64,000 nucleotides of DNA from Virgisporangium ochraceum. Lineage in GTDB: Bacteria > Actinomycetota > Actinomycetes > Mycobacteriales > Micromonosporaceae. This document shows positions 22,769 to 31,972 of this stretch, one piece after another (positions within the stretch are counted from its first letter, which is position 1; the number at the start of each line of letters is the position of its first letter). The position numbers were made by a program, and so were the translations under genes. The stretch lies in NCBI RefSeq assembly GCF_016863655.1, contig NZ_BOPH01000088.1:1-64000 (forward strand), written 5' to 3'. Below the pieces are notes generated by a model that made no database searches, had not been told where the DNA came from, and worked only from the letters and a program-made list of their open reading frames with translations.

Positions 22769-23731
22769 ATGCGGCAGGCGACCCGTTCACGTTCAGCGCT
22801 GATGAGCTACCTGGCCTCGGCGACCGCGGCTCCGTCGGTGCACAACACCCAACCGTGGCTGTTCCATCCGCACCGGGAGGGCATCGACGTCTACGCCGAC
22901 CGCGACCGCCAGCTGGCGGTGATCGACCCCGACGGCCGGGAGCTGACGCTCAGCGTCGGCGCGGCGGTGTTCAACCTGCGCCTGGCGATGATGCGTGACG
23001 GGCGCCTGCCGCAGTTGCGGGTGGCTCCGGATCCCGACGCCCCCGACCTGTTGGCCCGGGTCGTCCCGGGCGGCCCGGTGCGGCCGTCGGCGACCGTGCT
23101 GGCGTTGGCCGGCGCGGTCACCCGGCGGCGCAGCAACCGGGGACCGTTCGCCGACCTGGCCGTCCCGGTGCGGGTGCGGGAGGAACTGGTGGCCGCGGCC
23201 GCCGCGGAGGGTGCGGTCCTCGTGATGACCGGGCCCGGTGGTCGTCGCGTCGTCCTGGGCATGGTGACCGACGCCGACCGGTACTGGTGCGCCGACGCCG
23301 ACTACCGGCGCGAGCTGGCCGAGTGGACCCGGCCGGCGCCGGGCCGACGCGACGGCATCGCCACGGCCGCGCTCGGCCCGCGGTCGGACACCCTTCCGCT
23401 GCGTGACCTCGGCCTGACCCGGCCCGACGCCGTCCGCCCGACGGCGACGTTCGAGGAGACCTCCACGATCGCGGTGCTGTACACGGCCGACACCCCGGCG
23501 GGCTGGCTGCGCGCCGGGCAGGCGCTGCAACGGGTCCTGCTGACGGCGACGGTCCGCGGCCTGTCCGCCACCCTGCTCACCCAGTCGTTGGAGCTCGACC
23601 GGCTCCGCGACCGGCTGTCGGATCCGGCCACCGGACGCGCCGCCCAGGCCATCGTCCGGTTCGGCTTCAGCCGCCAGACACCGGCCGCCTCCGCCCGGCG
23701 ACCGCTGTCCGACGTGCTGACGACCGGTTGA
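22769..23731 (+). CDS. Acg-family nitroreductase-fold FMN-binding protein
   Basis: A 320-residue protein of the Acg family (nitroreductase fold). Seen: the N-terminal signature ATAAPSVHNTQPW near residues 16-28, the middle RRRSNRGPFADLAVP block, and the C-terminal FMN-side segment AGWLRAGQALQRVLLTATVRGLSATLLTQSLE. Mycobacterial Acg binds FMN with its site covered by a lid and is induced by hypoxia through DosR; its substrate is debated. Here the gene is divergent from an alpha/beta hydrolase and preceded by DosR-like palindromes. GGAGGGGAG lies upstream of the ATG at 22769. Confidence 0.85.
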   Translation: MRQATRSRSALMSYLASATAAPSVHNTQPWLFHPHREGIDVYADRDRQLAVIDPDGRELTLSVGAAVFNLRLAMMRDGRLPQLRVAPDPDAPDLLARVVPGGPVRPSATVLALAGAVTRRRSNRGPFADLAVPVRVREELVAAAAAEGAVLVMTGPGGRRVVLGMVTDADRYWCADADYRRELAEWTRPAPGRRDGIATAALGPRSDTLPLRDLGLTRPDAVRPTATFEETSTIAVLYTADTPAGWLRAGQALQRVLLTATVRGLSATLLTQSLELDRLRDRLSDPATGRAAQAIVRFGFSRQTPAASARRPLSDVLTTG

Positions 23732-23754
23732 CACCGGCCGGGCGCCGCCGACGG

Positions 23755-25311
23755 TCAGGCGGACACGGTGACGGAGATGGTGTGCCATCCCGTCGCGCCG
23801 TCGGGGAACGTGCCGGCCCGGGCCTCGGGTTGGACGTCGCCGCGGCCGTCGGTGGCCCGGACGCGGATGGTGTGCAGCCCCGGCGTGGCGTCCCAGTCGT
23901 GGACCCACTGCCGCCAGGTGTCCGGCGACGGACCGTCGGCGAGCCGGGCCGGTTGCCACTGTCCACTGTCGACGGACACCTCGACCGCGCTGATACCCCG
24001 GCGCTGCGCCCACGCCACGCCGGCGATCCGGACCGTCCCGGGTGCGATCGTCGTCAGCGGGCGCGGGGTGTCGATGCGTGATGCGGTCTTCACCGGCGCC
24101 CGTTCGGCCCAGCCCCGCCGGACCCAGTAGGGGTCGAAGGCGTCGAACGTGGTCACCTCCAGCTCGGTGAGCCACTTGCAGGCGCCGACGTAGCCGTAGA
24201 GGCCGGGTACCAGCAGCCGCACCGGGAATCCGTGCTCGAGCGGCAGCGGTTCGCCGTTCATGCCGACGACCAGCATCGCGTCGCGTCCGTCGAACACCGC
24301 CTCCAGCGGTGTGCCGATGGTCATGCCGTCGGTCGAGCGGCTCACCAGCTGGTCGGCACCCGCGCGCACGCCGGCCTCGCGCAGCAGCGGCGCCAGCGGC
24401 ACCCCGAGCCACCGAGCCGTACCGACGTACGGGCCGCCAACCTCGTTGGACACGCAGTTGAGCGTGATGTCCCGTTCGCGCAGGGGCCGACGCAGCAGGT
24501 CGTCGAACGTGACCGTCACGGGCCGGTCGACGGCGCCGCGAACGGTGAGCCGCCACGTGCGCGCGTCGATCTGCGGCACCGTCAGTGCGGTGTCGACCCG
24601 GTAGAAGTCCCGGTTGGCGGTGAAGAAGTCGGACAGTCCGGCGGGCAGTGCCGGGGCGGGGTCGGCCGGAGCCGGCAGCCGAACCGACGCACGCGAGCGG
24701 GAGCCGGCGGCGTTCGTGCGTCCGAGCACCACCCCACCGGCGCCGGACGCCGCCGCGACGGCGGTCGCCGCCCCGGTGGTCACCAGGAACTGCCGGCGGT
24801 TCAGCAATCGCGGCCGCGCGGCGTCCGTCGTGGTCGCGGTCCGTGACGACCGCACCTGGACCAGCAGAGCGCCGGCCGCCACCGCACCGCCGACAACGGC
24901 GGGCAGGACGTCGACCACGGTCGAGGCCGGCCGGCTGAGGACGGCCGCGCACCCGACGCCGACGAAGACCGCGAGGCCGGCGAACCCGGCGGCGCGTCGC
25001 CGCACGGTCAGCGCGCCGAGGCCGACCGCGAACACCGCGAGGACGAGGTAGACGCCGCAGAGCAGCACGAGCTTGTCGTTCGTGCCGAACTGGCGGATGG
25101 CGAAGTCCTTGAGCGGCCGGGGCGTCGCGTCGATGACCGCCGCCCCGACGGCGAGCACCGGAGCCGACCGCGGACGGCTCGACGCCACCGCGACGATCTG
25201 CGCGACGCCGAGCGCGACACCGGCGGTGGGGAGGCCGATCGCGGCGCCCGTCGCGAGCCGGGTGGGGCGCCCCGGCCGGCGTGCGGCCGGCCGGGGCTGG
25301 CTGACCGTCAT
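23755..25311 (-). CDS. Membrane-anchored molybdopterin-dependent oxidoreductase (sulphite oxidase type)
   Basis: A 518-residue protein. The N-terminal half has several hydrophobic helices (TGAAIGLPTAGVALG, LVLLCGVYLVLAVFAVG and others). An RRQFLVTTG stretch follows near residue 150, then the extracytoplasmic catalytic domain with TLNCVSNEVGG (the Cys that ligates molybdenum), LPLEHGFPVRLLVPGLYGY and a C-terminal immunoglobulin-like dimerisation domain (VEVSVDSGQW). The ATG at 25311 overlaps the stop of the fasciclin gene (ATGA), so the two are co-translated. The reaction could be sulphite, sulphoxide or other oxyanion chemistry; sequence does not decide. The helices would place electron transfer at the membrane. 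Confidence 0.87.
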   Translation of the reverse strand: MTVSQPRPAARRPGRPTRLATGAAIGLPTAGVALGVAQIVAVASSRPRSAPVLAVGAAVIDATPRPLKDFAIRQFGTNDKLVLLCGVYLVLAVFAVGLGALTVRRRAAGFAGLAVFVGVGCAAVLSRPASTVVDVLPAVVGGAVAAGALLVQVRSSRTATTTDAARPRLLNRRQFLVTTGAATAVAAASGAGGVVLGRTNAAGSRSRASVRLPAPADPAPALPAGLSDFFTANRDFYRVDTALTVPQIDARTWRLTVRGAVDRPVTVTFDDLLRRPLRERDITLNCVSNEVGGPYVGTARWLGVPLAPLLREAGVRAGADQLVSRSTDGMTIGTPLEAVFDGRDAMLVVGMNGEPLPLEHGFPVRLLVPGLYGYVGACKWLTELEVTTFDAFDPYWVRRGWAERAPVKTASRIDTPRPLTTIAPGTVRIAGVAWAQRRGISAVEVSVDSGQWQPARLADGPSPDTWRQWVHDWDATPGLHTIRVRATDGRGDVQPEARAGTFPDGATGWHTISVTVSA

Positions 25312-25937
25312 GAGGACGGCATCAGCACGGTGTCGATGATGTACACCGTCGCGTTGGCGGTGGAGACGTTGCCGCACACCACCGTGGCGTTGCCGACCAT
25401 GAAGTCGGTGCCGCCGCCGGTGACCGTGACGGTGCCGCCCTGCAGCGTCTTGTGCGTACCGGCGAGCTGCTCCGGGGAGAGCTGGCCGGGCACCACGTGG
25501 TACGTGAGGATCTTCGTGAGGGTGGCGTTGTCGGCGAGCACCTTGTCGAGGTCGGCCTTCGGGATCTTGGCGAACGCGTCGTTGGCCGGCGCGAACACCG
25601 TGATGCCCTGTGCGCTGTTGAGCGAGTCGACCAGGTTGGCCTTCTTCACGGCGGTGACCAGCGTGCTCAGCACCGGGTTCCCCGACGCGGCGGTCGCGAC
25701 CGGAACCTTCGCCATCGCGTCGAAGCTGCCCGGGTTCGACGGGTCGGTCGGCACCGCGGCGCAGCCGGCGCCGAACTGCCTGGCCATCATTCCGGCCGGC
25801 GGCGCCGCCGACGTCGACATCCCACCCGTGGGCGTGTCGGCGTTGCTGCCGCCGCCCGCTCCGTCATCGCTGTTACCGCAGGCCGACAGCGCGAGGGCGC
25901 CGACCGCGATGATCGCGGCGATCGTACGACGGGACAT
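25308..25937 (-). CDS. Fasciclin-domain lipoprotein
   Basis: A 209-residue exported lipoprotein: a signal peptide with lipobox LSAC (Cys at 20), a Gly/Ser-rich linker, then one FAS1 domain (ITVFAPANDAFAKIP ... LTYHVVPGQL ... VYIIDTVLMP). GAGGAG precedes the ATG at 25937. It resembles the mycobacterial MPT70/MPT83 proteins. There, fasciclin genes belong to an extracytoplasmic sigma-factor regulon; here no sigma gene is adjacent. Translational overlap with the molybdopterin oxidoreductase suggests it acts as its surface partner or adhesion component. Confidence 0.88.
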   Translation of the reverse strand: MSRRTIAAIIAVGALALSACGNSDDGAGGGSNADTPTGGMSTSAAPPAGMMARQFGAGCAAVPTDPSNPGSFDAMAKVPVATAASGNPVLSTLVTAVKKANLVDSLNSAQGITVFAPANDAFAKIPKADLDKVLADNATLTKILTYHVVPGQLSPEQLAGTHKTLQGGTVTVTGGGTDFMVGNATVVCGNVSTANATVYIIDTVLMPSS

Positions 25938-25957
25938 GTGTTGCTCCTCTGTTCTGT

Positions 25958-25979
25958 GGTGACCCGGTTCACGGTCACC
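25958..25979. promoter_or_regulatory. Inverted repeat upstream of fasciclin operon
   Basis: Arms GGTGACC (25958-25964) and GGTCACC (25973-25979), separated by 8 bp, lie 21-42 bp upstream of the fasciclin ATG, a position fitting an operator. Nothing else is recognised in the 136-bp gap between this operon and the VOC gene. Confidence 0.3.
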
Positions 25980-26073
25980 GGTGTCGTCGCAGAGGGATTC
26001 GGAGCCCCGGTTGGTCCGGATTGGTCACTCTTTCGGGTCATTCATGCAATCCGATGTCCGGGGCGCCGTCGGC

Positions 26074-26418
26074 CTACTTGGTGAAGAACACGAGCCGGTT
26101 GCCGTCGGGGTCGAGGAGGAGGAACTCCCGGCGTCCCGAGCGGTCCTTGCGGGGCTCGGTCGACGGCGTGAGGCCGTGGGCGAGGACCGCGCCGTAGTAG
26201 TCGTCGATGTCGTCGACCTTCAGGTAGAGCGACGGGCCGCCCTCCGCCGGGACGTGGTCGTGGTCGGTGGTCAGGGTCAGCCAGAACCAGTTGACGTAGA
26301 CGGTGACCTGGTGGTCGTCGCGCTTGCCGAGGCGGAAGCCGAGCGTCTGGTAGAACTCGATCGCCTTGTCGAGCTCGCGGACCGGGTACACGACGCCGGA
26401 GATGCTGCTGATCTTCAT
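26074..26418 (-). CDS. VOC-family (glyoxalase/dioxygenase-like) protein
   Basis: A 114-residue single-unit vicinal-oxygen-chelate protein: MKISSISGVVYPVRELDKAIEFYQ at the start, WFWLTLT strand in the middle and REFLLLDPDGNRLVFF at the end, with the usual beta-alpha-beta-beta-beta pairing. Such proteins dimerise and may bind metal for dioxygenase, isomerase or drug-binding roles. It starts within the stop of the upstream 96-residue gene (ATGA overlap), so both form a two-gene operon transcribed away from the SARP regulator. Confidence 0.85.
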   Translation of the reverse strand: MKISSISGVVYPVRELDKAIEFYQTLGFRLGKRDDHQVTVYVNWFWLTLTTDHDHVPAEGGPSLYLKVDDIDDYYGAVLAHGLTPSTEPRKDRSGRREFLLLDPDGNRLVFFTK

Positions 26419-26705
26419 GACTCTTCCACCATTCGGCCGTTGGTAGCGGTGGCGTCCTTCGTGAGCGACATGGCCAGCGGGGCCTCCGGGAACGTGTGGA
26501 TCGCCGCGAACGCGGCGGCCATCTGCGCGCCGGTCTCCCAGTGCCAGATGTCGCAGTAGGTGTCGTCGTCGAGCGCGAGCAGCTGGGTCCGGGCCAGCCC
26601 GGGGTGCGTCTCACGCACGGTGCCGATCAGCGAGGCCCGGCGGGCGAGGAACTCTTCGAGGTCGACCGGGTCGACCGTGTACCGGTGGGTTCGAACGACT
26701 GTCAT
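26415..26705 (-). CDS. Small monooxygenase-like (ABM/dimeric alpha-beta barrel) protein
   Basis: A 96-residue protein with the size and pattern of the antibiotic-biosynthesis-monooxygenase or dimeric alpha-beta barrel fold: MTVVRTHRYTVDPVDLEEFLARR, HPGLARTQLLALDDDTYCDIWHWET, MAAAFAAI. No cofactor motif is expected in this family. It overlaps the VOC gene by four bases and is divergent from the SARP gene, which may regulate it. The assignment is by overall pattern, hence moderate confidence. Confidence 0.65.
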   Translation of the reverse strand: MTVVRTHRYTVDPVDLEEFLARRASLIGTVRETHPGLARTQLLALDDDTYCDIWHWETGAQMAAAFAAIHTFPEAPLAMSLTKDATATNGRMVEES

Positions 26706-26767
26706 GGCACAAGCCTGGGCCCCCCGGTTGATAGGTTCGCGATGCGTCGACGATGCGGAGGCGATCC

Positions 26768-29536
26768 ATGGCGGTGCGGTTCTCGTTGCTGGGCCCGGTG
26801 CGGGTGACCGTCGAGGGCGTTGCCCTCGCCGGAATCGCGCCCCGGCACCGCGCGGTGCTCGCGCACCTGCTGCTCAACGCCGGCCGGGTGATCAGCATGG
26901 AGAAGCTGATCGACGCCGTCTGGGGCGTCGACCGGCCCGAGACGGCGCGGTCACAGGTCCACGCCGCGATCACCGCGCTGCGCCGGGCGTTGCGCGCCGC
27001 CGGCGTCGAGGGTGTCGTCGAGACCCGGCCCGGTGGCTACGTCGCGGTGCCCGGGCCGGGCCGCCTGGACGTGCAGGAGTTCACCGACCTGGTGACCGCG
27101 GGCAGGTTCCGCGACGCGCTGGACCTGTGGCACGGCGACGCCCTGGCCGACGTCACCGCGCACTACGCGCCGGCCGCGCGTGCCCTGCTGGAGGACCGGC
27201 GGCTCGCCGCGGTCGAGCGCCTGATGCAGGCCGAGGTCGACGCCGGCCGCCACGCCGCCGTGCTCGACGAGCTGGCCGGTCACGTGGCGGCCCACCCGCT
27301 GCGGGAGCGGCTCGTCGGCCTGCTCATGGTCGCGCTGCACCGCGGTGGGCGGCAGGCCGACGCGCTCGCCGCCGCGCGGTCGTACCGCACGACCCTGGCC
27401 GAGGAGCAGGGCCTCGACCCCGGTCAGGCGTTCCTGGACCTGGAACGCACGGTCCTCACCGAAGCCGCCGGGCCCGAACCCGCGGCCGCGTCGAGCTTCC
27501 TGCCGTACGACCTGCCCGACTTCACCGGGCGCGCCACCGAGCTCGACCGGCTCCTCACCGGTCACCCGATCGTCACCATCGACGGCATGGCCGGCATCGG
27601 CAAGACGACACTCGCCGTGCACGCCGCCCACCGGCTGGCCGACCGCTTCCCCGACGGTCGGCTCTTCGTCGACCTGCGGGCGAACACCCCGGGACTGGAC
27701 CCGCTGCCGGCCGCCGCCGCGCTGGAGACGCTGCTGCGGCAGCTCGGCGTCACCGACATCCCGACCACCGAGGCGGAGCGCAGCGCCCGCTGGCGTACCG
27801 AGCTGGCCCGTCGCCGCGTGGTCGCCGTGCTCGACAACGCGGCCGACGGCGCTCACGTGCGTCCCCTCATCTCCGCCGACGGAGCCGGCAGCCTTCTCCT
27901 CGTCACCAGCCGACGACGGCTGGTGGACCTCGACGGAGCCCACGCGCTGTCCGTCGACGTGCTGCCCCACGACGACGCCGCCGCGCTCTTCGACGGCATC
28001 GTCGGCGCGCGCGCCGCCGACGACCCCGCCGCCGTCCGCGACGTGCTGGAGCGGTGCGGGTACCTGCCGCTGGCGATCCGCATCTGCGCGGCGCGGCTGC
28101 AGCACCGGCCCCGGTGGTCGGTGGCCGACCTCGCCGGCCGCCTGCGGCTCGCCCAGCTCGCCACGTCGGAGCGCAGCGTCGCGGCGGCGTTCACGGTCTC
28201 CTACGAGCAGCTGACGGCCGACGAGCAGCGGATGTTCCGGCTGCTGGGCCTCGCGCCCGGCCGCGACATCGAGCCCGACGCCGCCGCGGCGCTGGCCGGG
28301 GTGTCGCCGCTGGAGGCCGAGGACCTGCTGGAGAGCCTCCTCGACGCGCACATGGTGGTGCAGCACGAGCCGCGGCGCTACGCCCTGCACGACCTGCTGC
28401 GCGAGCACGCCCGAACGCTCGCCACCGACGACGACGCGCCCATGCGCCTGCTGGTGCACTACCTGCACCGGTCGCGGTCGGCGGTCAACGTGCTGTTCCC
28501 GCACAGCGTCCCGCAGCCGGAACTGCCCGCGCCGGACCCGCCGGTCCGCGCGATCACCGACCCGGTCGAGGCCGTCGGCTGGCTCGACGCCGAGCGTGGC
28601 AACATCATCGAGACCGTGACGCACGGTCCGCGGATCTGCGTCGGCCTGCTCGCCACCGCGCTGCGCCCCTACCTGGACCGGCAGGCGCACCACGACGACG
28701 CGCTGACCCTGCACACCACCGCCCTGCACCGCAGCCGCGCCCTGGGCGACCCGGTCGTCGAGGGACGCGCGCTCGCCGACCTCGCCTGGACCCACTGGCG
28801 ACGCGGCGACTACCGGCAGGCGGAGGAGTTCGCCCGGGAGGCCCTGGCGATCCTGGAGGACGGGCACGCCCGGTCGCTCGCGCTCAACGCGTTGGGCAAC
28901 GTGGCCTGGCGCCGCCGCGACAGCGCGGCCGCCGAACGCTGCCTCAAGGAGGCCCTCGACCTGACCCGCATCGCCGGCGACCGGTCCCGGGAGGGCTTCG
29001 TCCTCGGCGACCTCGGCATGATCCTCGACCAGCTCGACCGCCACGACGAGGCGCGCCGCCACCTCGACCTGGCGCTGGCGCTGCACCGCAGGGAGGGCAA
29101 CCCGCTCGGGGAGGCGCGGGTGCAGAACCAGCTCGGTTCGGTGCTGCGGCACCAGGGCCGGGCGGAGGAGGCCGTCGACCGCCACCGCCGGGCGGCCGGG
29201 CTGTACCGGTCCATGGGCAACAGCAGCGACGAGTCGTCGGCCCTCAACGGTCTCGGCGAGGCGCTGCTGGCACTCGGCGACGCCGACGGGGCGGTGCGAC
29301 GGTTCGCCGAGGCGCTCGACCTCGCGGAGACCGCCGGCAACCGGCCCGAGCGGGCCCGCGCCCACGACGGGCTCGCCCGCGCGTCGCACGACGACCGGCA
29401 CGCCGACGCGGCCGCGCGGCTCTACGCCGACCTCGGGGTGCCGTCCCTCCTGGAGAACAGCACGACCGCCAGCGCGAGCGTCGCCGCGGCACAGGCGCAC
29501 AGCACGGCGAACCCGGCCCACGGCGGCAGCGGGTAG
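26768..29536 (+). CDS. SARP/AfsR-type transcriptional regulator with NB-ARC and TPR domains
   Basis: A 922-residue regulator. The ATG at 26768 has GGAGG five bases upstream and is preferred over an in-frame ATG at 26753. Order: OmpR-type winged-helix DNA-binding domain (about 15-90), bacterial transcriptional activation domain (about 95-235; RLVGLLMVALHRGGRQADALAAARSYR), NB-ARC-like NTPase (P-loop GMAGIGKTTLAV near 273; LLLVTSRRRL) and TPR repeats to the end. Such proteins activate secondary-metabolite genes. The last roughly 38 codons lie antisense over the 3' end of the permease gene and encode a low-complexity Ser/Ala tail, suggesting the original stop has been lost. Targets are unknown; the divergent VOC operon is a candidate. 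Confidence 0.9.
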   Translation: MAVRFSLLGPVRVTVEGVALAGIAPRHRAVLAHLLLNAGRVISMEKLIDAVWGVDRPETARSQVHAAITALRRALRAAGVEGVVETRPGGYVAVPGPGRLDVQEFTDLVTAGRFRDALDLWHGDALADVTAHYAPAARALLEDRRLAAVERLMQAEVDAGRHAAVLDELAGHVAAHPLRERLVGLLMVALHRGGRQADALAAARSYRTTLAEEQGLDPGQAFLDLERTVLTEAAGPEPAAASSFLPYDLPDFTGRATELDRLLTGHPIVTIDGMAGIGKTTLAVHAAHRLADRFPDGRLFVDLRANTPGLDPLPAAAALETLLRQLGVTDIPTTEAERSARWRTELARRRVVAVLDNAADGAHVRPLISADGAGSLLLVTSRRRLVDLDGAHALSVDVLPHDDAAALFDGIVGARAADDPAAVRDVLERCGYLPLAIRICAARLQHRPRWSVADLAGRLRLAQLATSERSVAAAFTVSYEQLTADEQRMFRLLGLAPGRDIEPDAAAALAGVSPLEAEDLLESLLDAHMVVQHEPRRYALHDLLREHARTLATDDDAPMRLLVHYLHRSRSAVNVLFPHSVPQPELPAPDPPVRAITDPVEAVGWLDAERGNIIETVTHGPRICVGLLATALRPYLDRQAHHDDALTLHTTALHRSRALGDPVVEGRALADLAWTHWRRGDYRQAEEFAREALAILEDGHARSLALNALGNVAWRRRDSAAAERCLKEALDLTRIAGDRSREGFVLGDLGMILDQLDRHDEARRHLDLALALHRREGNPLGEARVQNQLGSVLRHQGRAEEAVDRHRRAAGLYRSMGNSSDESSALNGLGEALLALGDADGAVRRFAEALDLAETAGNRPERARAHDGLARASHDDRHADAAARLYADLGVPSLLENSTTASASVAAAQAHSTANPAHGGSG

Positions 29537-30864
29537 TACCCGTACGCCGGCGTATAGACGCCGTCGACGTGCGGGTAGCGGGTCAGGGTCTGCTGCACGG
29601 CGAGCGCGGCCGTCGGTGTCACGCGGGTCGTCCACTGCGCCACCGCCGGCGGCGTGAACGGGGTCAGCGCGAGCAGGTACGGCAGCACCAGGGTCCCGAC
29701 GACGACCGTCACCGCGACGGCGCCGCGCCGCACGACGGCGGCCACGCCCACCGCGAAGACCGCCATGACCGCGAGCACGGCCGCCGTGCCGACCCCGGCC
29801 CGCAGCAGCACGCCCGGCGGGGTCGGGAAGACGTAGGCGCCGAGCCCGCGCACCACCCGCAGCCACACCGGCAACGCGACGGCGACGGCACCCAGGTTGG
29901 TGACGAACGTGACCGCGCCGGCCACGAGAGCCCTGGCCACGAGCACCCGGCCCCGGCGCGGGCCGGCGGCCAGGGTGGTCCGGATCAGCCCGTACCGGTA
30001 CTCGCCGGTGACCATGAGGGTGGCGACGACCACGACCACGATCGACGCGGGGAACGTCCCGAGGAGCAGGTCGCTCGCGGCGATGCCGAGCGGCAGGTCG
30101 GCGCGGGTGGCCGGGGCGAGGTCGCCGGCGCCGGTCACGGTGAACCCGGTCTCCGTGGGGGTGGCCCCGCCCGTCGCTCCCCGCGGGTAGCCGGAGAACG
30201 TGGCGGTGTCCGCGCCGACCTGGTCGTCCGCCCAGGGTCCGTCCGGCCAGCCGCCGTCGAGGTCCGGACCGTCGAAGGTCGCGGTCGCCGCGTCCGGGGC
30301 GGTGCCGAGGCCGCGCGTGCGCTGGGGGCAGGCCACGAACAGGCCGGCCTCGACGGTGCGGGGGAGGCCGGGGAGGGTGACCGTGCCGATCCGGGTCCAG
30401 GCGGTCGCGTCGGTGGACGCCTCGCCGGTGACGGTGTCGCCGGACCGGGTCAGCCGCAGCCACCGCGCCCGTGCGGGGGAGCCGGCCCGGTCGTGGACGT
30501 GGTCGTGCTGCATGCGGACCCCGTGCGCGGCGGTCACCATGACGGCGGCGTACCGGGAGCCCGGCTGCGTCCCCGCCCGGACGATCAGGCCGGCCCTGGC
30601 CCACGGCACGTCGCCGGCCGAGACGAGCGACGTGACCGCGACGGTGATCCGGCCGTCTCCGGCGAGCGGCCGGTGCACGAACCGGAACGCGTCGACGACC
30701 GGCCCCCCGTCGGGCCCTGCCGGCACCGGCTTGCGGTCGGGTGCCGGCCCGCCGCCCAGGCCGGTGACCGGGAACACCGCGACGAGCAACGCCGCGACGG
30801 CGGTGCCCCGGACCCAGCCGGGCACGGTGCGGAACCTGGTCCATTCCGCGTGCAGGAGCCTCAT
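29422..30864 (-). CDS. ABC-2-like membrane permease with large extracytoplasmic insert
   Basis: A 480-residue membrane protein: MRLLHAEWTRFRTVPGW start and a first helix, then an insert of some 170 residues (about 50-225) that resembles a concanavalin-like/DUF1349 beta-sandwich (WARAGLIVRAG, DATAWTRIGTVTLPG). Four to five helices follow with EYRYGLIRTTLAAGPRRGR, typical of ABC-2 permease cytosolic loops, and a last helix near the C-terminus. No ATPase gene is adjacent. Its 3' end overlaps the SARP gene tail-to-tail by 115 bp. Function may be export or envelope-related. Confidence 0.72.
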   Translation of the reverse strand: MRLLHAEWTRFRTVPGWVRGTAVAALLVAVFPVTGLGGGPAPDRKPVPAGPDGGPVVDAFRFVHRPLAGDGRITVAVTSLVSAGDVPWARAGLIVRAGTQPGSRYAAVMVTAAHGVRMQHDHVHDRAGSPARARWLRLTRSGDTVTGEASTDATAWTRIGTVTLPGLPRTVEAGLFVACPQRTRGLGTAPDAATATFDGPDLDGGWPDGPWADDQVGADTATFSGYPRGATGGATPTETGFTVTGAGDLAPATRADLPLGIAASDLLLGTFPASIVVVVVATLMVTGEYRYGLIRTTLAAGPRRGRVLVARALVAGAVTFVTNLGAVAVALPVWLRVVRGLGAYVFPTPPGVLLRAGVGTAAVLAVMAVFAVGVAAVVRRGAVAVTVVVGTLVLPYLLALTPFTPPAVAQWTTRVTPTAALAVQQTLTRYPHVDGVYTPAYGYYPLPPWAGFAVLCACAAATLALAVVLFSRRDGTPRSA

Positions 30865-30960
30865 GCCGTGCGGTTCTACTCCGGCGCCGGTGACAGCGGG
30901 GTGTCGGCGGCGACCGGTTCACCGGCGACGAGGCTTGTCAACGCCGGTAAATTCGACCCC

Positions 30961-31908
30961 GTGGCGGATCTTGACCTGCGGCTGGTGCAGTACTTCATCG
31001 TCGTCGCCGGACATGAGCACATCAGCCGGGCGGCCGCGGAGCTGCGGATCGCGCAGCCGTCGTTGAGTCGTCAGATTCAGCGTCTCGAGGAGCAGCTCGG
31101 AGTCCGGCTGTTCGACCGCGGCGCCCGCGGCAGCCAGCTCACCCCGGCCGGCCGGGTCTTCCTGGCACAGGCCAACGACCTGGTGGCGGCCGCCGGCCGT
31201 GCCGTGACGAATGCGCGGGCCGCCGCGATCTCCGGGATGATCACCATCGGCCACCCGCCCGGCCTCGTGATCACCCCCGCCGTCGGTGACCTTCGCGGGC
31301 GCTACCCCAACGCGGAGATCCACACCCGCCATCTGACGTGGGAGGACAGCCGGTCCCTGGCCGAGTACCGGGTGGACGTGGTGGTCGCGTGGCAGCCGTT
31401 CGCGGCTCCGATCGAGAGCTACCGCGTCACGGTGCTGTACGAGGATCCGCGGGTCCTCGTGGTTCCCGCCTTCCATCGACTGGCCGGGCGTGGTTCGGTG
31501 ACGGTGGCCGACTTCGCCGACGAACCGATGGCCGACTTCGCCACTCCCGGGGCTTCCGCGGAATGGCTGACCTTCTGGTGGCCGGAGCGCCCGGGAGGCG
31601 ACCGGATCCTCGCCGGCCCGACGGTGCACACCGTCCACGACAAGTTCGAGTTGATCGCGAGCGGTGGAGCCGTCGCCATGCATCCGCGTGGCGACCAGAG
31701 CGTTCTCGCGCGCACGGACCTCCGGACAATCCCGATCGAGGGCATCCCGCCCTGTCAGGTCGTGATGCTGACCCGGCTGAGCGAGGACAGCGCCCTGGTG
31801 GACGAGTTCCGGAAGTCGGCTGTGGCCTGTCTGTCCGGCCTGTCTGTCCGGCCCGGCGTCGACCCGTTAGCCGATCGTTCCTCGTCACACGGTTCCACAT
31901 GCAGTTGA
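30961..31908 (+). CDS. LysR-family transcriptional regulator
   Basis: A 315-residue LysR-type regulator. The winged HTH is seen at residues 5-65 (LDLRLVQYFIVVAGHEHISRAAAELR, QPSLSRQIQRLEEQLGVRLFDR, LTPAGRVFL). The effector-binding periplasmic-protein-like domain follows. The GTG at 30961 is chosen because the HTH begins at once; no good ribosome site is visible, so leaderless or weak initiation is possible. The C-terminus after the effector domain is short and polar. It precedes the P450 gene by 64 bp in the same direction and probably regulates it. Confidence 0.88.
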   Translation: MADLDLRLVQYFIVVAGHEHISRAAAELRIAQPSLSRQIQRLEEQLGVRLFDRGARGSQLTPAGRVFLAQANDLVAAAGRAVTNARAAAISGMITIGHPPGLVITPAVGDLRGRYPNAEIHTRHLTWEDSRSLAEYRVDVVVAWQPFAAPIESYRVTVLYEDPRVLVVPAFHRLAGRGSVTVADFADEPMADFATPGASAEWLTFWWPERPGGDRILAGPTVHTVHDKFELIASGGAVAMHPRGDQSVLARTDLRTIPIEGIPPCQVVMLTRLSEDSALVDEFRKSAVACLSGLSVRPGVDPLADRSSSHGSTCS

Positions 31909-31934
31909 CGCATGACCGGGATGCAGAAGAGGTC

Positions 31935-31965
31935 TTGGACGGCCGTGCCCGGGCCTTCGTAGCGT
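31935..31965 (+). promoter_or_regulatory. Candidate leaderless promoter of the P450 gene
   Basis: TTGGAC at 31935-31940 and TAGCGT at 31960-31965 with a 19-bp spacer; the P450 ATG lies 7 bp after the -10 box, so the transcript could start at the ATG. The spacer is long for a standard promoter. Confidence 0.35.
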
Positions 31966-31972
31966 CTACCCC

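Noticed and set aside
25261..25300. GC-rich inverted repeat (CCCCGGCCGG / CCGGCCGGGG) as a terminator
   Set aside because: It lies inside the N-terminal coding part of the molybdopterin oxidoreductase and is explained by Arg/Pro/Ala codons.
30935..30953. TTGTCA and TAAATT as a promoter for the first LysR gene
   Set aside because: Only 7 bp separate the two boxes, too short for sigma-70-type recognition.
26560..30960. Extension of the first LysR frame upstream through the SARP and permease genes
   Set aside because: The long in-frame stretch is Arg/Pro-rich shadow sequence; LysR homology begins directly after the GTG at 30961.
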